Assembly: GCF_002954775.1 (NCBI RefSeq)
Contig: NZ_PJME01000032.1
Coordinates: 1 to 64,000 of the forward strand
Length of the DNA: 64,000 nucleotides
Direction: 5' to 3'
Source: Streptomyces geranii
GTDB lineage: Bacteria; Actinomycetota; Actinomycetes; Streptomycetales; Streptomycetaceae
The notes beneath the pieces were generated by a model. That model saw nothing but the letters and a program-made list of their open reading frames with translations. It was not told the origin of the DNA and made no database searches. Each line of letters opens with the position of its first letter. Within the stretch, counting starts at the first letter, position 1. This document shows positions 53,139 to 62,666 of the stretch, piece after piece. The position numbers were made by a program, and so were the translations under genes.

Positions 53139-53366
53139 GTGCCCCCCGTCGGTCCAACCCTGGCGCGCCCCTGGAACGAGTGCTGCCCGGCCCGCGTCCA
53201 GGGCCGCCTGCGCGCAGAGGAATGATAGGGCGTCAGACCGCGATGGGCCGCGCGCCCGGCGGTGACCGGCGACGGAACCGGGGCGTCGGCCGAAGAGCTG
53301 GCAGGATGTATCCGACGAGACAGTGGATCGTGGACGCCGACGACGTACGGAGGAGAGGTCGCCGCT

Positions 53367-56300
53367 GTGCCTCCGACTGACGGAGCTGATTCGGGGACGT
53401 CCTCGCTGGACAGGGCCGCGCTTGTCGCGGGCGTACGCAAACAGGTTCGGGCGCTGGAGGTGGATCTCCGTGAGCGCAGCGATGACGTCGACCGGTATCG
53501 CGACCGCCTCCGGGGCGTGTACGAAGACGCGCGGGCAACCGGTCGTACGGCTGCCACGTACGGTGTCTGGCGGGACGAGCGCATCACACAGACCGCCGTG
53601 GCCTGGGTGCTGGGCACGGTGTTCGTACGCTTCTGTGAGGACAACGGACTCATCGACCGGGTCTTCATCGCGGGGCCGGGGAGGCGTCTGGCGGAGGCTG
53701 TGGAACGGCAGGACGCCTATTGGGCTGAGCACCCAGGGACCAACCACCAGGACTGGCTGGCGGAGGCGTTCACTTGTCTGGCGCGGTCGCACATAGCGTT
53801 GGCCCGCATCTTCGACCGGGAGCACAACCCCGTTTGGGACCTGTCACCCTCCCCGCGCGCTGCGGCCGAGCTGGTTGAGTTCTGGAGGTGGCGGCGGGGC
53901 AAAGACGGGTCACTTCAATACGACTTCACTGACCCGGAACTCGACACCGATTTCCTCGGTGACCTGTATCAGGATGTCAGTGAGACGTCGCGAAAATCCT
54001 ACGCGCTGGTCCGGACGCCTGATTTCATCGTGGATCTCGTCCTGGACCTCAGCGTCGATCCGGCCATCGCGGAATTCGGGCCCCCGGGCTTCCGTGGGAT
54101 CGACCCGGCCTGCGGATCGGGAACGTTTGCACTGGGGTTTTTCGAACGGCTGCTGGCCGCCTGGCGAGTGGAGGAACCCGCGACGCCGGATCACGTACTC
54201 ATCCGCCGGACCCTGGATTCCGTCCATGGCTGCGACGTCAATCCGTTCGCCGTGAGCATCACTCGGTTCAGGCTGCTGATGGCTGCCCTGAGGGCGAGCG
54301 GTCACCGGGCCCTGAGTGAGCTGTCGGGACACGTGATCAATGTGGCGGTCGGTGATGCTCTGCTGGACGGGCGAGGTGCTCCGGGAGAGTCGGCGCTGTC
54401 GTTCCCCGGGGGGAGGGAGGGCGAAAGTGGGGGAATGATGGAAGACGTCGATTATTTCTCCGAGTCGTGCGATCTCCTGGGCCGGAATTCCTACCATGTC
54501 GTGATCTCGGAACCTCCCTTTGTTGCTGAACGCGACAAGGCGAAAAGCGTGGCCTACAGGGAGGCATATGACGTGGGTTCCGGGATGTCCCCGCTCTCGG
54601 TCTTCTTTGCCGAGCGCATGTTTCAGTTGGCGGTGCGGAAAATCGGAGGAACCTCCGCTGGTTACGTCGGCCAGTACACGTCCAGTTCCTTCATCACTCG
54701 TGACTTCGGCGAGAAACTGATCGAGGAGTTCCTTCCGCGCGTCGCACTGACCCATGTCATCGACACCTCCGGCGTCTACGCACCGGGCCACGGGACCCCG
54801 ACCCTGATCCTGGTCGGTCGGAACGACCCGACCAGGAGTGATACCCGGGTGCGGTCGGTCCTCGGTGTGCGTGGTGAGCCCAAGCAGCCGACGGATCCGG
54901 CCGAGGGGATCGTATGGAAGGCGGTTCTCGACCAGATCGACCGGCCTGGCAGCACGTCGGAATGGGTGAGCGTTCAGGACGAACCACGGGAGCGTTACGC
55001 CCGCTTCCCATGGACATTGGCGGGTGGCGGGGCTGCGGACCTCATGGACGTACTCTCGCGGGCCCCCCGACAGCTGGCCGACGTGCTCGCCGCCTCGGTC
55101 CGAATCGTCGCAGATCCAGGTCAGCGAGAGGTTTTCGCCCTTGGCCGACCCTGGTTCGCCAGGCATCCGGACTCTGCCGGACTAAGCCTCAGCATGGTCA
55201 CCGGCGAGACCGTACGGGACTGGCGTGCGGAAGTGTCGACGGAAATGCTGGCCCCTTACCACCGGGACGACTCACCGCGTCTACTGGACCTTCGTACCTC
55301 ATGGGGTCGCCACCTCTGGACGATGCGAGGGATCCTTCAGGCTGCCCCCGGGGCGCGGGAACCCTTCCAGACCGGGCCGTGGTGGACCTGGAGACGCTGG
55401 TCCCCCGGCGCCAATCGGGGACTGGTGATCACGTTCGCGGCCATGGCCTCTCACAATCACTTCGCCGTCGCATCCGCCGAAAGAGCGTACAACAGGACCG
55501 CACCCGTGCTGCGGCTGTCACCGGCCGGGGGCGAGGACGAGAACATCGCTCTGCTGGGAGTGCTCAACTCGTCGACGGTCTGCTTCTGGCTCAAGCAGAC
55601 AGGCTCCACCACCGGGTCCGATGGGCCGGGTGTCTCCTCGCCCGGTGAAGAATGGGCACGGACCTACCGTTTCGCCACGAAGTCTCTCCCACGGCTTCCG
55701 CTGCCGACTGCTGTTCCGCTTGCCCGTGCGCGGAAACTGCATACCTTGGCCGAGCGGCTGGAGGCCCAGGAACCGAGCGTCGTCTGCTCACAGGAACATC
55801 CGCCCTTCCGAAGCGCCCTCGACGCGGCGAGGATCAGCCGCGACAAGACACACCATCGGATGATCGCTCTTCAAGAAGAGCTGGACTGGCAGGTCTACGG
55901 CGCCTATGGAGTGTTGTCCGCCGACGAGCAGGCACGCTTGACCACCACCCTCGATGTTGCGCCGCCTTCGCTGCGGCTGGGTGAGCGTGCTTTCGAGATC
56001 GTGTTGGCACGCAGGATCACCACCGGCGAGGCTTCGGACTCGTGGTTCGTGAGACATGGCGCAACGCCGATCACCGAAATCCCGCAGCACTGGCCGGCCG
56101 CCTACAAGCGGGTCGTGCAGGCCAGAATCGACGCAATCGAGTCCCATCGGGCGCTCGCCGTTGTCGAGCGCCCGGAGTACAAACGGCGATGGTTGTCGGA
56201 GCCCTGGGACCGGCGCCAGGGACAAGCGCTGCGTACCTGGCTGCTCGACCGTTGTGAGGATCCACGACTATGGTTCGAGCACAGGAACGGGGTCGAGCAC

Positions 56301-56993
56301 CCGCGTCCCCGGACGATCGACCAGCTCGCACGGGAGTTGACCACCGATGCCGCAGTCCGTTCCGTGGCCGCGCTCTACGCAACCGATCACCTCGGGAAGC
56401 GAGACGCGCCCCTGCGTGATGTGCTGGCGGCGGTCGTGGCCGACGAGTATGTGCCCTATGCGTCCGCGCTGACCTACCGGGAATCGGGACTGCGCAAACG
56501 CGCCCAGTGGGAGCAGGTCTGGCAACTCCAGCGCAACGAGGACCTGACGGGTGAGGCACTGGGCATTCCCGTCCCGCCGAAGTTCACTGCTGTCGACTTC
56601 CAGCGTGCCTCTTACTGGTCGCTTCGCGGCAGCCTGGATGTTCCACGGGAGCGCTTTGTCTCCTATCCCGGCACCGATCCCGAGGAGGACGGCCCGCTGA
56701 TCGGCTGGTCCGGCTGGAGCGACATGGACCGTGTTCGCGTGCTGCTGGACATGGTTGGTGCACTACGGCAGCAGCCTCACCCGAGCGCCCACCGGATCGT
56801 TCCCCTGCTTGCCGGAATGCAGGAACTGATTCCCTGGGTAAACCAGTGGAGTGACCCGAGAGCACTGGGCGGGGACCTCGACCACGCAGGGACCTACCAA
56901 CGTGAACTCGACGACCTGCGCACCGCTTTCGGGCTCGCCACCCACGACTTGACCTCCTGGCGACCTCGGAAGGTCACGCCGAGAGGGAAGTGA
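53367..56993 (+). CDS. Second PglX-like methyltransferase, catalytic motif altered (EPPF)
   Basis: A 1208-residue paralogue of PglX, similar end to end: RITQTAVAWVLGTVFVRFCE, motif I GIDPACGSGTFALGFF (about residue 245), VNPFAVSITRFRLLMAAL, IDTSGVYAPGHGTPTLILVG, EELDWQVYGAYG, GERAFEIVLARR and VERPEYKRRW. The motif IV site, NPPY in the operon copy, reads VVISEPPFVAERDK, so NPPY has become EPPF (residues 382-385). The catalytic Asn/Asp/Ser of amino-methyltransferases is thus replaced by Glu, while the S-adenosylmethionine site is intact. It may bind but not methylate DNA. The start is GTG 53367 with AGGAGAGG upstream. It is 6 bp from the SWIM gene downstream and lies outside the main operon on the opposite strand. 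Confidence 0.9.
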   Translation: MPPTDGADSGTSSLDRAALVAGVRKQVRALEVDLRERSDDVDRYRDRLRGVYEDARATGRTAATYGVWRDERITQTAVAWVLGTVFVRFCEDNGLIDRVFIAGPGRRLAEAVERQDAYWAEHPGTNHQDWLAEAFTCLARSHIALARIFDREHNPVWDLSPSPRAAAELVEFWRWRRGKDGSLQYDFTDPELDTDFLGDLYQDVSETSRKSYALVRTPDFIVDLVLDLSVDPAIAEFGPPGFRGIDPACGSGTFALGFFERLLAAWRVEEPATPDHVLIRRTLDSVHGCDVNPFAVSITRFRLLMAALRASGHRALSELSGHVINVAVGDALLDGRGAPGESALSFPGGREGESGGMMEDVDYFSESCDLLGRNSYHVVISEPPFVAERDKAKSVAYREAYDVGSGMSPLSVFFAERMFQLAVRKIGGTSAGYVGQYTSSSFITRDFGEKLIEEFLPRVALTHVIDTSGVYAPGHGTPTLILVGRNDPTRSDTRVRSVLGVRGEPKQPTDPAEGIVWKAVLDQIDRPGSTSEWVSVQDEPRERYARFPWTLAGGGAADLMDVLSRAPRQLADVLAASVRIVADPGQREVFALGRPWFARHPDSAGLSLSMVTGETVRDWRAEVSTEMLAPYHRDDSPRLLDLRTSWGRHLWTMRGILQAAPGAREPFQTGPWWTWRRWSPGANRGLVITFAAMASHNHFAVASAERAYNRTAPVLRLSPAGGEDENIALLGVLNSSTVCFWLKQTGSTTGSDGPGVSSPGEEWARTYRFATKSLPRLPLPTAVPLARARKLHTLAERLEAQEPSVVCSQEHPPFRSALDAARISRDKTHHRMIALQEELDWQVYGAYGVLSADEQARLTTTLDVAPPSLRLGERAFEIVLARRITTGEASDSWFVRHGATPITEIPQHWPAAYKRVVQARIDAIESHRALAVVERPEYKRRWLSEPWDRRQGQALRTWLLDRCEDPRLWFEHRNGVEHPRPRTIDQLARELTTDAAVRSVAALYATDHLGKRDAPLRDVLAAVVADEYVPYASALTYRESGLRKRAQWEQVWQLQRNEDLTGEALGIPVPPKFTAVDFQRASYWSLRGSLDVPRERFVSYPGTDPEEDGPLIGWSGWSDMDRVRVLLDMVGALRQQPHPSAHRIVPLLAGMQELIPWVNQWSDPRALGGDLDHAGTYQRELDDLRTAFGLATHDLTSWRPRKVTPRGK

Positions 56994-56999
56994 CCGGCG

Positions 57000-58712
57000 A
57001 TGCGCGCAGTGTCAGGAGCGGTGCGAAAACCCGTGACCAGCTTCACGGAGGAGAACCTCAAGTCGCTGGCCGGCGCCCCTTCCTACGAGCGCGGGCTCGG
57101 GTACCTCGACGTGGTGTCCGGGGTCGAGGTCGGCGACGGCTGGATCACCGCGACCGTCCATGGCACGGACCGGTACGGGGTTGAGCTGAACCTGGACGGC
57201 CCCGGAGGGCTGACCGGCGAGTGCGACTGCCCCTACGGGCTGGAGGGCAACTTCTGCAAGCATCTGGTGGCCGTCGGTCTGACCGTGCTCGCCCAGAAGA
57301 AGAGCCTGCCGCGGCAGCGCAAGGCGGCCCGGAACCGTGCGCAGGAACTCGACGCCTGGCTGTCGGCCCTGTCCCAGGGCGAGTTGCTCGCCCTGGTACG
57401 CGAACAGCTCGGCGAGGACCGTCAGTTGCGGCGCCGCCTTGAACTGCGGGCCGCGAGTGCCCGCGGGGACCTCGCCGCGGTCCGGTCGAGCATCCGTGAG
57501 CTGCTCGACATCGGCCCGTTCGCGCGGTACGGGTACGTCGAGTACGCGGACGCCCGCGCGTACGCCGACCAGGCCGGGCAGGCGGTGTCCGCCATCGGGG
57601 CGCTCACCGGCTCGGGCCAGGCCTCCGACGCGATCACCGTGGCGCGAGAGGCGATACGGATGCTGGCCGAGGCGTTGGAGAGCGTGGACGACTCCGACGG
57701 AGGGCTCGGGCAGGTCGGCGACGGCCTTGCCGACGCCCATCTCGACGCGTGCCGTGCGGCGCGTCTCGACCCGGACGAGCTCGCTCACTGGCTGGTCGGC
57801 CATGTGCTCGGCGACTTCGACGGCATCACTGACATCGATCCGCTCGACTACGAGGATGTCCTCGGCGAACGAGGGATGACCGTCCTGCGAGAGCTGGCGA
57901 CCGAGGCGTGGCGGCGCAGGCGCACCGGTTGGGCCGAGAAGTCTCTCATGGAGCGGCTGGCCAAGGCTGGAGGCGACATCGAGACGGTGGTAGCCGTGCA
58001 CGCGACCGACCTTGCCGCGAACGGCCACACGCACCTGGTCATCGCCCGCGACCTGGACACCGCCGGACGTGCCGGCGAGGCCCTGCACTGGGCGGAACGC
58101 GGCGTCCGGGAAGCACGGGACCTCGACACCGTCGACACAGCCCTCATCGACTATCTCCACGAGCGCTACGAGCAGGCGGCCCGGCTTCCCGACGCCGTCG
58201 TCCTGCGCCGGAACCACTTCGGCGCCCGCCGCACCCTGCTCGCGTATCAGCAACTTCGCGCCGCCGCGCGGGCCGCGGACTGCTGGCCGGCGGAACGCGA
58301 GGGAGCATTGGCCCTGCTGCACGCAGACGCGTCGGGACGGCAAGGGAGCTGGTACGGCGGCCCTGTGTTGATCGACGCCCTGCTCGACGACAAGGATGTC
58401 GAGGCAGCCTGGCAGGCCGCCGCAGAAGCCGGTGGGGCTACCCACGACCGACAGTGGCTTGCCCTCGCCGACCAGGCACGCGCAGCCCGTCCCGCCGACG
58501 CGCTCGGCGTCTACCTACGCCTGGCCGAGCCGCTCACCAAGCAGACCGGCAACGGCGTCTACGCACAGCTTGTGGGCCTCCTGCTGAGCATCCGGGACTG
58601 TCACCGACTGCTGGGCACACCAGGTGAGTTCGCCGCGTACGTCGCTACCCTGCGGGCCGCGCAGAAGCGCAAGCGGAACCTGCTGCGCCTCATGGAGGAG
58701 CACGGGCTGTGA
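57000..58712 (+). CDS. SWIM zinc-finger family protein
   Basis: A 570-residue protein with an N-terminal SWIM zinc finger (about residues 55-90): GECDCPYGLEGNFCKHLVAV, which gives the CxCx(n)CxH ligands. SWIM fingers bind DNA or proteins and occur next to helicases. The rest, about 470 residues, is helical and repeat-like (ARDLDTAGRAGEALHWAERG, VDTALIDYLHERYEQAARL), resembling tetratricopeptide or HEAT solenoids, and ends RKRNLLRLMEEHGL. No catalytic motif is visible. It begins 6 bp after the second PglX gene, so it is probably co-transcribed with it. That link to an altered methyltransferase suggests a DNA-binding partner role, which is inference. It converges on the nuclease-helicase gene. 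Confidence 0.85.
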   Translation: MRAVSGAVRKPVTSFTEENLKSLAGAPSYERGLGYLDVVSGVEVGDGWITATVHGTDRYGVELNLDGPGGLTGECDCPYGLEGNFCKHLVAVGLTVLAQKKSLPRQRKAARNRAQELDAWLSALSQGELLALVREQLGEDRQLRRRLELRAASARGDLAAVRSSIRELLDIGPFARYGYVEYADARAYADQAGQAVSAIGALTGSGQASDAITVAREAIRMLAEALESVDDSDGGLGQVGDGLADAHLDACRAARLDPDELAHWLVGHVLGDFDGITDIDPLDYEDVLGERGMTVLRELATEAWRRRRTGWAEKSLMERLAKAGGDIETVVAVHATDLAANGHTHLVIARDLDTAGRAGEALHWAERGVREARDLDTVDTALIDYLHERYEQAARLPDAVVLRRNHFGARRTLLAYQQLRAAARAADCWPAEREGALALLHADASGRQGSWYGGPVLIDALLDDKDVEAAWQAAAEAGGATHDRQWLALADQARAARPADALGVYLRLAEPLTKQTGNGVYAQLVGLLLSIRDCHRLLGTPGEFAAYVATLRAAQKRKRNLLRLMEEHGL

Positions 58713-58760
58713 GCGGGACAACGCCACGACTGCTCACACACAGCCCCTGCACACGGCGAA

Positions 58761-60701
58761 CTACACGAGCGCGGGCGCCCCAACCCCAGACACCGGCTGC
58801 GTCAGCGACCGCAGTTTCTCCCGAGTCTCCGGGTCCGTCGAGTACACGATCGTGCCGATCATGCCCCGAGTCAGCAGCACCTTGTACGTGTTGCGGATGA
58901 GTCGGCTGATGTCATCGTCCGAGGTTGCCTTCGTGAAGGACGGGTCCTTCGATGCCGTCCGGTCCACGACCCAGTGGTCCGTTCGCCACACCAGGTCGGG
59001 GCCGATGATCACGCCCGACCAGTCGTACTCGAAGCCCTGCGCGGTGTAGACGCAGCCGACCTGGCCGAAGCCGGCCGGGTCAGTTGCCCAGAGAGGCGCG
59101 GGCGGTGCTCCCAGCAGGGACCGGTCGCCGTACACGTTCCAGGGGCGGGCCCACTCACCGATGACGACGTCGGTCGGTAGTGTCGCCATGTCTGGGGTGA
59201 CCTTCGTGGTCCACTTCCAGCAGTAACCGGCGGACATGCGTGCGCCGTAGTCCTCCTCGCGGCGTGCGACTAGGAAGTCCTCCAACTCCTGGGGGCTTTC
59301 GGCGGTCAGCAGCTCGAACTTGCCGTCCGGTTGCCACTGGCCGGGCGTGCCGCCCTCCAGGCCGAGCAGGTCGACGACCCACTTCTCGTACGCGTCACTG
59401 CCGCCGCACCGGAACTGGCTGTCCAGCTCCACCACCGTGCATTCGAGGCCCTGTTCGGCGGCGGCCCGCTGGATCTCCTCCTTGGTTCCCATCTCGCCCG
59501 GTCGAACGACCTGGTGCTGGTCGAGGAGGAAAACCGGCACGCGGGCCGCGTCGATCAGTTCCGCCACCTGGGGGCGGCCGGTGCGGAGTTCTGCCTTGGT
59601 GTAGCGATTGGCCGAGGTCTTCCGGAGGCGGTGGGCCTCGTCGCAGATCAGTACGTCAAGGTCGTTCGGCTCCGCGTCCATGAAGCTGTTGAAGTACTTG
59701 AACAGCTGCTGGACTTCACGCTTTTTCGCCCCCGCGACCCTGCGCATCGTCTTCGTGAACGACTGCGACCCCGTCGCGTGCAGCGCGTGCACCCCGCGCC
59801 GGTACAACTCGCCCAGCAGCGACATCGCGATCACACTCTTGCCGGAGCCGGGACCGCCGGTCACCACGACCACCTGCTTGTGGTTCGACCGCTTGGCCTT
59901 GCGTACGGCCGACATCACCTGCTCGTAGGCGACCCGTTGTTCGGCGATGAGGACGAACTGCTCGCGGTCGCGGATCTCGGCCGCCGCGACCGACATCAGC
60001 TGCTTGGAAGGCCGGATCCTGCCGCCGAGCAGTACGTCCGCCGCCTCCGCGCCGGGCTTCGCGGCCAGCCGCGACCGAAGGAAGTCCAGGAAGGCGCCGC
60101 GCTGTTCACCCGTGTACATCCGGCCGTGCGTGTCCTCCGTGACTGCACGCAGACCTGCGACGCCGAACTCGGTGGCGTTGTGCAGGAACGCGACACCGGC
60201 CAACGACCTGGGCATCCGCTCCAGCGCGCCGTTGAACGACAGCAGGTACTCGCAGTAGCCCCGTACCTGCTCGATCGGGTTGAGGACGGGACGCGTGTAC
60301 GCGTCGATCCGGCACAGCAGCGGCTCGTCCTCCTCCGGGTAGGCCGCGCTCCACTGCTTGAGCTCCACGACGACGTACGACGGCTCACCTGTGGTCGGGT
60401 GCACGCCTGCGAGTACGGCGTCCGCGCGCTTGCTGGTCAGGGGGAGGCTGTACTCGATGAGGACCTCGACGTCGTCCAAGCCGGCCTCGACGAGTGCGTT
60501 GACGAGCGCCGGGAGGCTCCGTTCCCAGGACCGAACCTCCGCCGGTGCGGGCCTCCGGCCGTGCTGGTGACGGAAGTTCTCGGTCAGATGCAGCGCCAGC
60601 GACCCTTCGAGGATACGGGCGGCCACGGACGCCGCGGACTCACGAAACAGCAAGAAAATGCCCCCAGGCAGCACGAAGAAGACTCGTGCGGGTGGGGGCA
60701 T
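58761..60701 (-). CDS. DUF2075 helicase with N-terminal PD-(D/E)xK nuclease-like region
   Basis: About 646 residues. The N-terminal 230 hold a candidate PD-(D/E)xK nuclease: RADAVLAGVHPTTGEPSYVVVELKQW gives Asp, then Glu-x-Lys (about residue 113), preceded by helical ALHLTENFRHQHGRRPAPAEV. Then comes a DUF2075 (Schlafen group 3-like) P-loop NTPase: Walker A VTGGPGSGKSVIAM (about 281), Walker B VLICDEAHRL (about 353), LDQHQVVRPGE, ELDSQFRCGG and QGFEYDWSGVIIG. I use ATG 60701. In-frame GTG 60719 is possible, and a later TTG start at the FLLFRES tract cannot be excluded. It is convergent with the SWIM gene. Proteins of this design occur in defence islands; the trigger and target are unknown. 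Confidence 0.82.
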   Translation of the reverse strand: MPPPARVFFVLPGGIFLLFRESAASVAARILEGSLALHLTENFRHQHGRRPAPAEVRSWERSLPALVNALVEAGLDDVEVLIEYSLPLTSKRADAVLAGVHPTTGEPSYVVVELKQWSAAYPEEDEPLLCRIDAYTRPVLNPIEQVRGYCEYLLSFNGALERMPRSLAGVAFLHNATEFGVAGLRAVTEDTHGRMYTGEQRGAFLDFLRSRLAAKPGAEAADVLLGGRIRPSKQLMSVAAAEIRDREQFVLIAEQRVAYEQVMSAVRKAKRSNHKQVVVVTGGPGSGKSVIAMSLLGELYRRGVHALHATGSQSFTKTMRRVAGAKKREVQQLFKYFNSFMDAEPNDLDVLICDEAHRLRKTSANRYTKAELRTGRPQVAELIDAARVPVFLLDQHQVVRPGEMGTKEEIQRAAAEQGLECTVVELDSQFRCGGSDAYEKWVVDLLGLEGGTPGQWQPDGKFELLTAESPQELEDFLVARREEDYGARMSAGYCWKWTTKVTPDMATLPTDVVIGEWARPWNVYGDRSLLGAPPAPLWATDPAGFGQVGCVYTAQGFEYDWSGVIIGPDLVWRTDHWVVDRTASKDPSFTKATSDDDISRLIRNTYKVLLTRGMIGTIVYSTDPETREKLRSLTQPVSGVGAPALV

Positions 60702-60719
60702 GTCCTGTGATGTCCGCAC

Positions 60720-61163
60720 AGAAGGCGGATCAGGAAGCCCGTCGGGCCGCTGAGATGGTTCTCGTCATCCTAGGTCAGGGTGCGGATCACAAGGAGGGGA
60801 CGGCGCCGACGGAATGCGGCTGAGGCACGCTCGGTGCGGTCGCCCAGCAAGCTGTCGAAAGAACTGCGACGGGAGTTGGGGGAGAATCCCAAGTCCGGAA
60901 TCGGTCACTCCCGACGACGTGAGCAACGAGTGGCCGCACGACTGGCATTGCAGGCGGGGCCAGTTGAGCACATCCTGCCGGTCGTCGAAAGCGGAACGTG
61001 GCGGCACCGATGCAGGGCCCTCCGGTGGGCGTGTGCTCGTGGAGGGCCCTGCGCATGTCCGCCCCCGCAGCACCTTCGGCTGCACCGTCACTCATACAAC
61101 GAGGCCCCAACGGAGCTGACGCAGTACGGCTCTTGGAGCGCGGAGTTGCTGTAGGTTCCTGCC
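60720..61163. other. Intergenic region with strong hairpin, no convincing gene
   Basis: About 440 bp between the nuclease-helicase and EcsC-like genes. Several short frames are open but none has a recognisable product or good start. A perfect 12-bp stem, GCAGGGCCCTCC (61012-61023) with GGAGGGCCCTGC (61041-61052), spans a 17-base loop. It could be a terminator or part of a small RNA. The downstream gene's promoter must lie between about 61053 and 61150. Confidence 0.5.
61012..61052. terminator. Perfect 12-bp hairpin upstream of the EcsC-like gene
   Basis: The arms GCAGGGCCCTCC and GGAGGGCCCTGC are exact complements around a 17-base loop. No gene ends just before it on the plus strand, so a role as terminator of an unseen small transcript, or as a regulatory structure, is equally possible. 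Confidence 0.45.
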
Positions 61164-62009
61164 ATGAAACAGGGCAAAGGGATCGAGAACCCCGAGTCGC
61201 GCTTCTCCGCGGTGCTGCTGGCGGCAGCAAAGCTTCCGGGTGTGCGGATCGACAGGGAGGCGTACCTCCGAAGCGCGCTGGCTCGTCATTGCTCCGAGGA
61301 CGACATCCGAAGGGCGATCGAAGAGACCCCCGCAGCGGCGGGCATCTCAGTCGAGGTTCTCGACAAGTTGGCCAACGACTCCATCCGCTACGAGACCGCC
61401 AAGGTCAGCGCCCTCTCCGCCGCTGCCGGGATACCCGGCATCCTCGCCCTTCCCGCCACCGTGCCTGCCGACCTGGCCCAGTACTTCGGCCACATGGTGC
61501 GTATCGCGCAGAAACTCGCGTACCTCTACAGCTGGCCCGATCTGTTCTCCGACGATGGTGACGATGGTCATGACGTCGATGACGCGACCATGGGGGTGCT
61601 CACGCTGTTCTTCGGCGTCATGTTCGGTACCCAGTCGGCGAACGCCGCTGTGGGGAAGGTCGCCGGGATGATGGCGGAGCAGGTCGCCAAGAAGCTGCCG
61701 CAGAAAGCGCTCACCAAGGGTGTCGTCTACCCGGTGGTGAAAAAGGTCGCGGCCTACCTCGGTGTCCAGATGACGAAGCAGTCCTTCGCGAAGAGCGTCT
61801 CGAAGGCCATCCCTGTCGTCGGGGCCGTTGTCTCAGGCGGGCTCACTTTCGCGACCTACCTTCCGATGGCCAAGAGGCTCAAGAAGCACCTCTCCGGCTT
61901 GGAGCTGACGAAACCGTCGCACCGAGCCGTGGATGACGAAGTCGTGGATGGGGAGGTCGTGGAGGACCACGAGTCCTTCGCCGTAGCAGACGCCGTAAGC
62001 GGCCCCTGA
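61164..62009 (+). CDS. EcsC-like family protein
   Basis: A 281-residue protein. The middle has Ala/Gly-rich amphipathic or membrane-associating helices (AKVSALSAAAGIPGILALPA, MGVLTLFFGVMFGTQSANAA, AIPVVGAVVSGGLTFATYL) with TVPADLAQYFGHMVRIAQKL between them. This pattern fits the EcsC family, named from a Bacillus ABC-transporter operon and often found beside defence or toxin genes. An acidic tail ends it (DDEVVDGEVVEDHESF). The ATG 61164 start is preceded only by a weak GTTCCTGCC leader, with no clear Shine-Dalgarno. It is convergent with the DUF6879 gene, 18 bp away. The role is unknown; pore-forming or membrane-perturbing action is conceivable but not shown. Confidence 0.6.
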   Translation: MKQGKGIENPESRFSAVLLAAAKLPGVRIDREAYLRSALARHCSEDDIRRAIEETPAAAGISVEVLDKLANDSIRYETAKVSALSAAAGIPGILALPATVPADLAQYFGHMVRIAQKLAYLYSWPDLFSDDGDDGHDVDDATMGVLTLFFGVMFGTQSANAAVGKVAGMMAEQVAKKLPQKALTKGVVYPVVKKVAAYLGVQMTKQSFAKSVSKAIPVVGAVVSGGLTFATYLPMAKRLKKHLSGLELTKPSHRAVDDEVVDGEVVEDHESFAVADAVSGP

Positions 62010-62027
62010 GGCATCCTGCCTCGGCGG

Positions 62028-62666
62028 TCACCGCGAACCGCGAGAGCCCGTCGACGCGCCGGACATCAGGGGCGGGTCCAGCGTGGCGATCTCCCGGTCG
62101 AAGAAAGTGTGGAACCCCTCGCCGCGCTCGTATAACGCATCGAATCCCGCGTTCGTTTCCCGGATCAGTGAGCGGTCGGTGTAACGGTTGGCGCCAGCCG
62201 CATTTCCGGCCTCGTCGTAAACGACCTCATACATGGCCACATCGCCGAGAATCACCACTTCCGGAACAGGGCGTCCTCGCTCGATGTTCGAAATATCGCC
62301 CGCGTCGAGGACCTTGATGTCGTCGCCCATGTCCACGCGTACCCGCAGCACGAACAACTCCCATTGCACATACGGCGTGATCGGGAATTCCACGACGCGA
62401 AGGCGGCGATGTGTGACGCCCAGTCGCGATGCCTGGCGGAGTTCCTGGGTGTAGTCCTCGCGCCGCTCGTCGGCCAGGGACAAGGCCCTCTCCCAGTCGC
62501 CCTCGGCGAAGGCCTCCCAGCTCGGGAAGCCGCGTTCCTGGAAGTGCTGGCCGCGCTCGAGCTTGTTGAGGAAGCCGACCCCGTCGGCGTAGACCCGGCT
62601 CAGGTCCGCGTGGTACGTCGGGCGGTCCAGGCGTTCGGAGGTGCCGTCGGGGAAGGAGTCAAACAC
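62028..62666 (-). CDS. DUF6879 family protein
   Basis: A 212-residue soluble protein with tracts FQERGFPSWEAFAEGDWERA, VEFPITPYVQWELFVLRVRV, PEVVILGDVAMYEVVYDEAG and NRYTDRSLIRETNAGFDALY. The core (uxxYxxWE, then GDVAMYEVxYD) is the signature of DUF6879, an actinobacterial family of unknown function frequently paired with small regulatory genes. It starts at GTG 62666, inside the end of the upstream 89-residue gene (8-base overlap), so the two are translationally coupled. It may be a signalling or switch protein like the XRE/DUF397 pairs, but there is no direct evidence. Confidence 0.8.
   Translation of the reverse strand: MFDSFPDGTSERLDRPTYHADLSRVYADGVGFLNKLERGQHFQERGFPSWEAFAEGDWERALSLADERREDYTQELRQASRLGVTHRRLRVVEFPITPYVQWELFVLRVRVDMGDDIKVLDAGDISNIERGRPVPEVVILGDVAMYEVVYDEAGNAAGANRYTDRSLIRETNAGFDALYERGEGFHTFFDREIATLDPPLMSGASTGSRGSR

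Noticed and set aside
53139..53825. N-terminal extension of the AAA15 frame
   Set aside because: Lies opposite the second PglX gene; the ATPase starts at ATG 53138 with the expected LTRLEVSGFKN opening.
60780..61154. 124-residue frame before the EcsC-like gene
   Set aside because: Basic, no recognisable motif, and it crosses a strong hairpin; not convincing as a gene.
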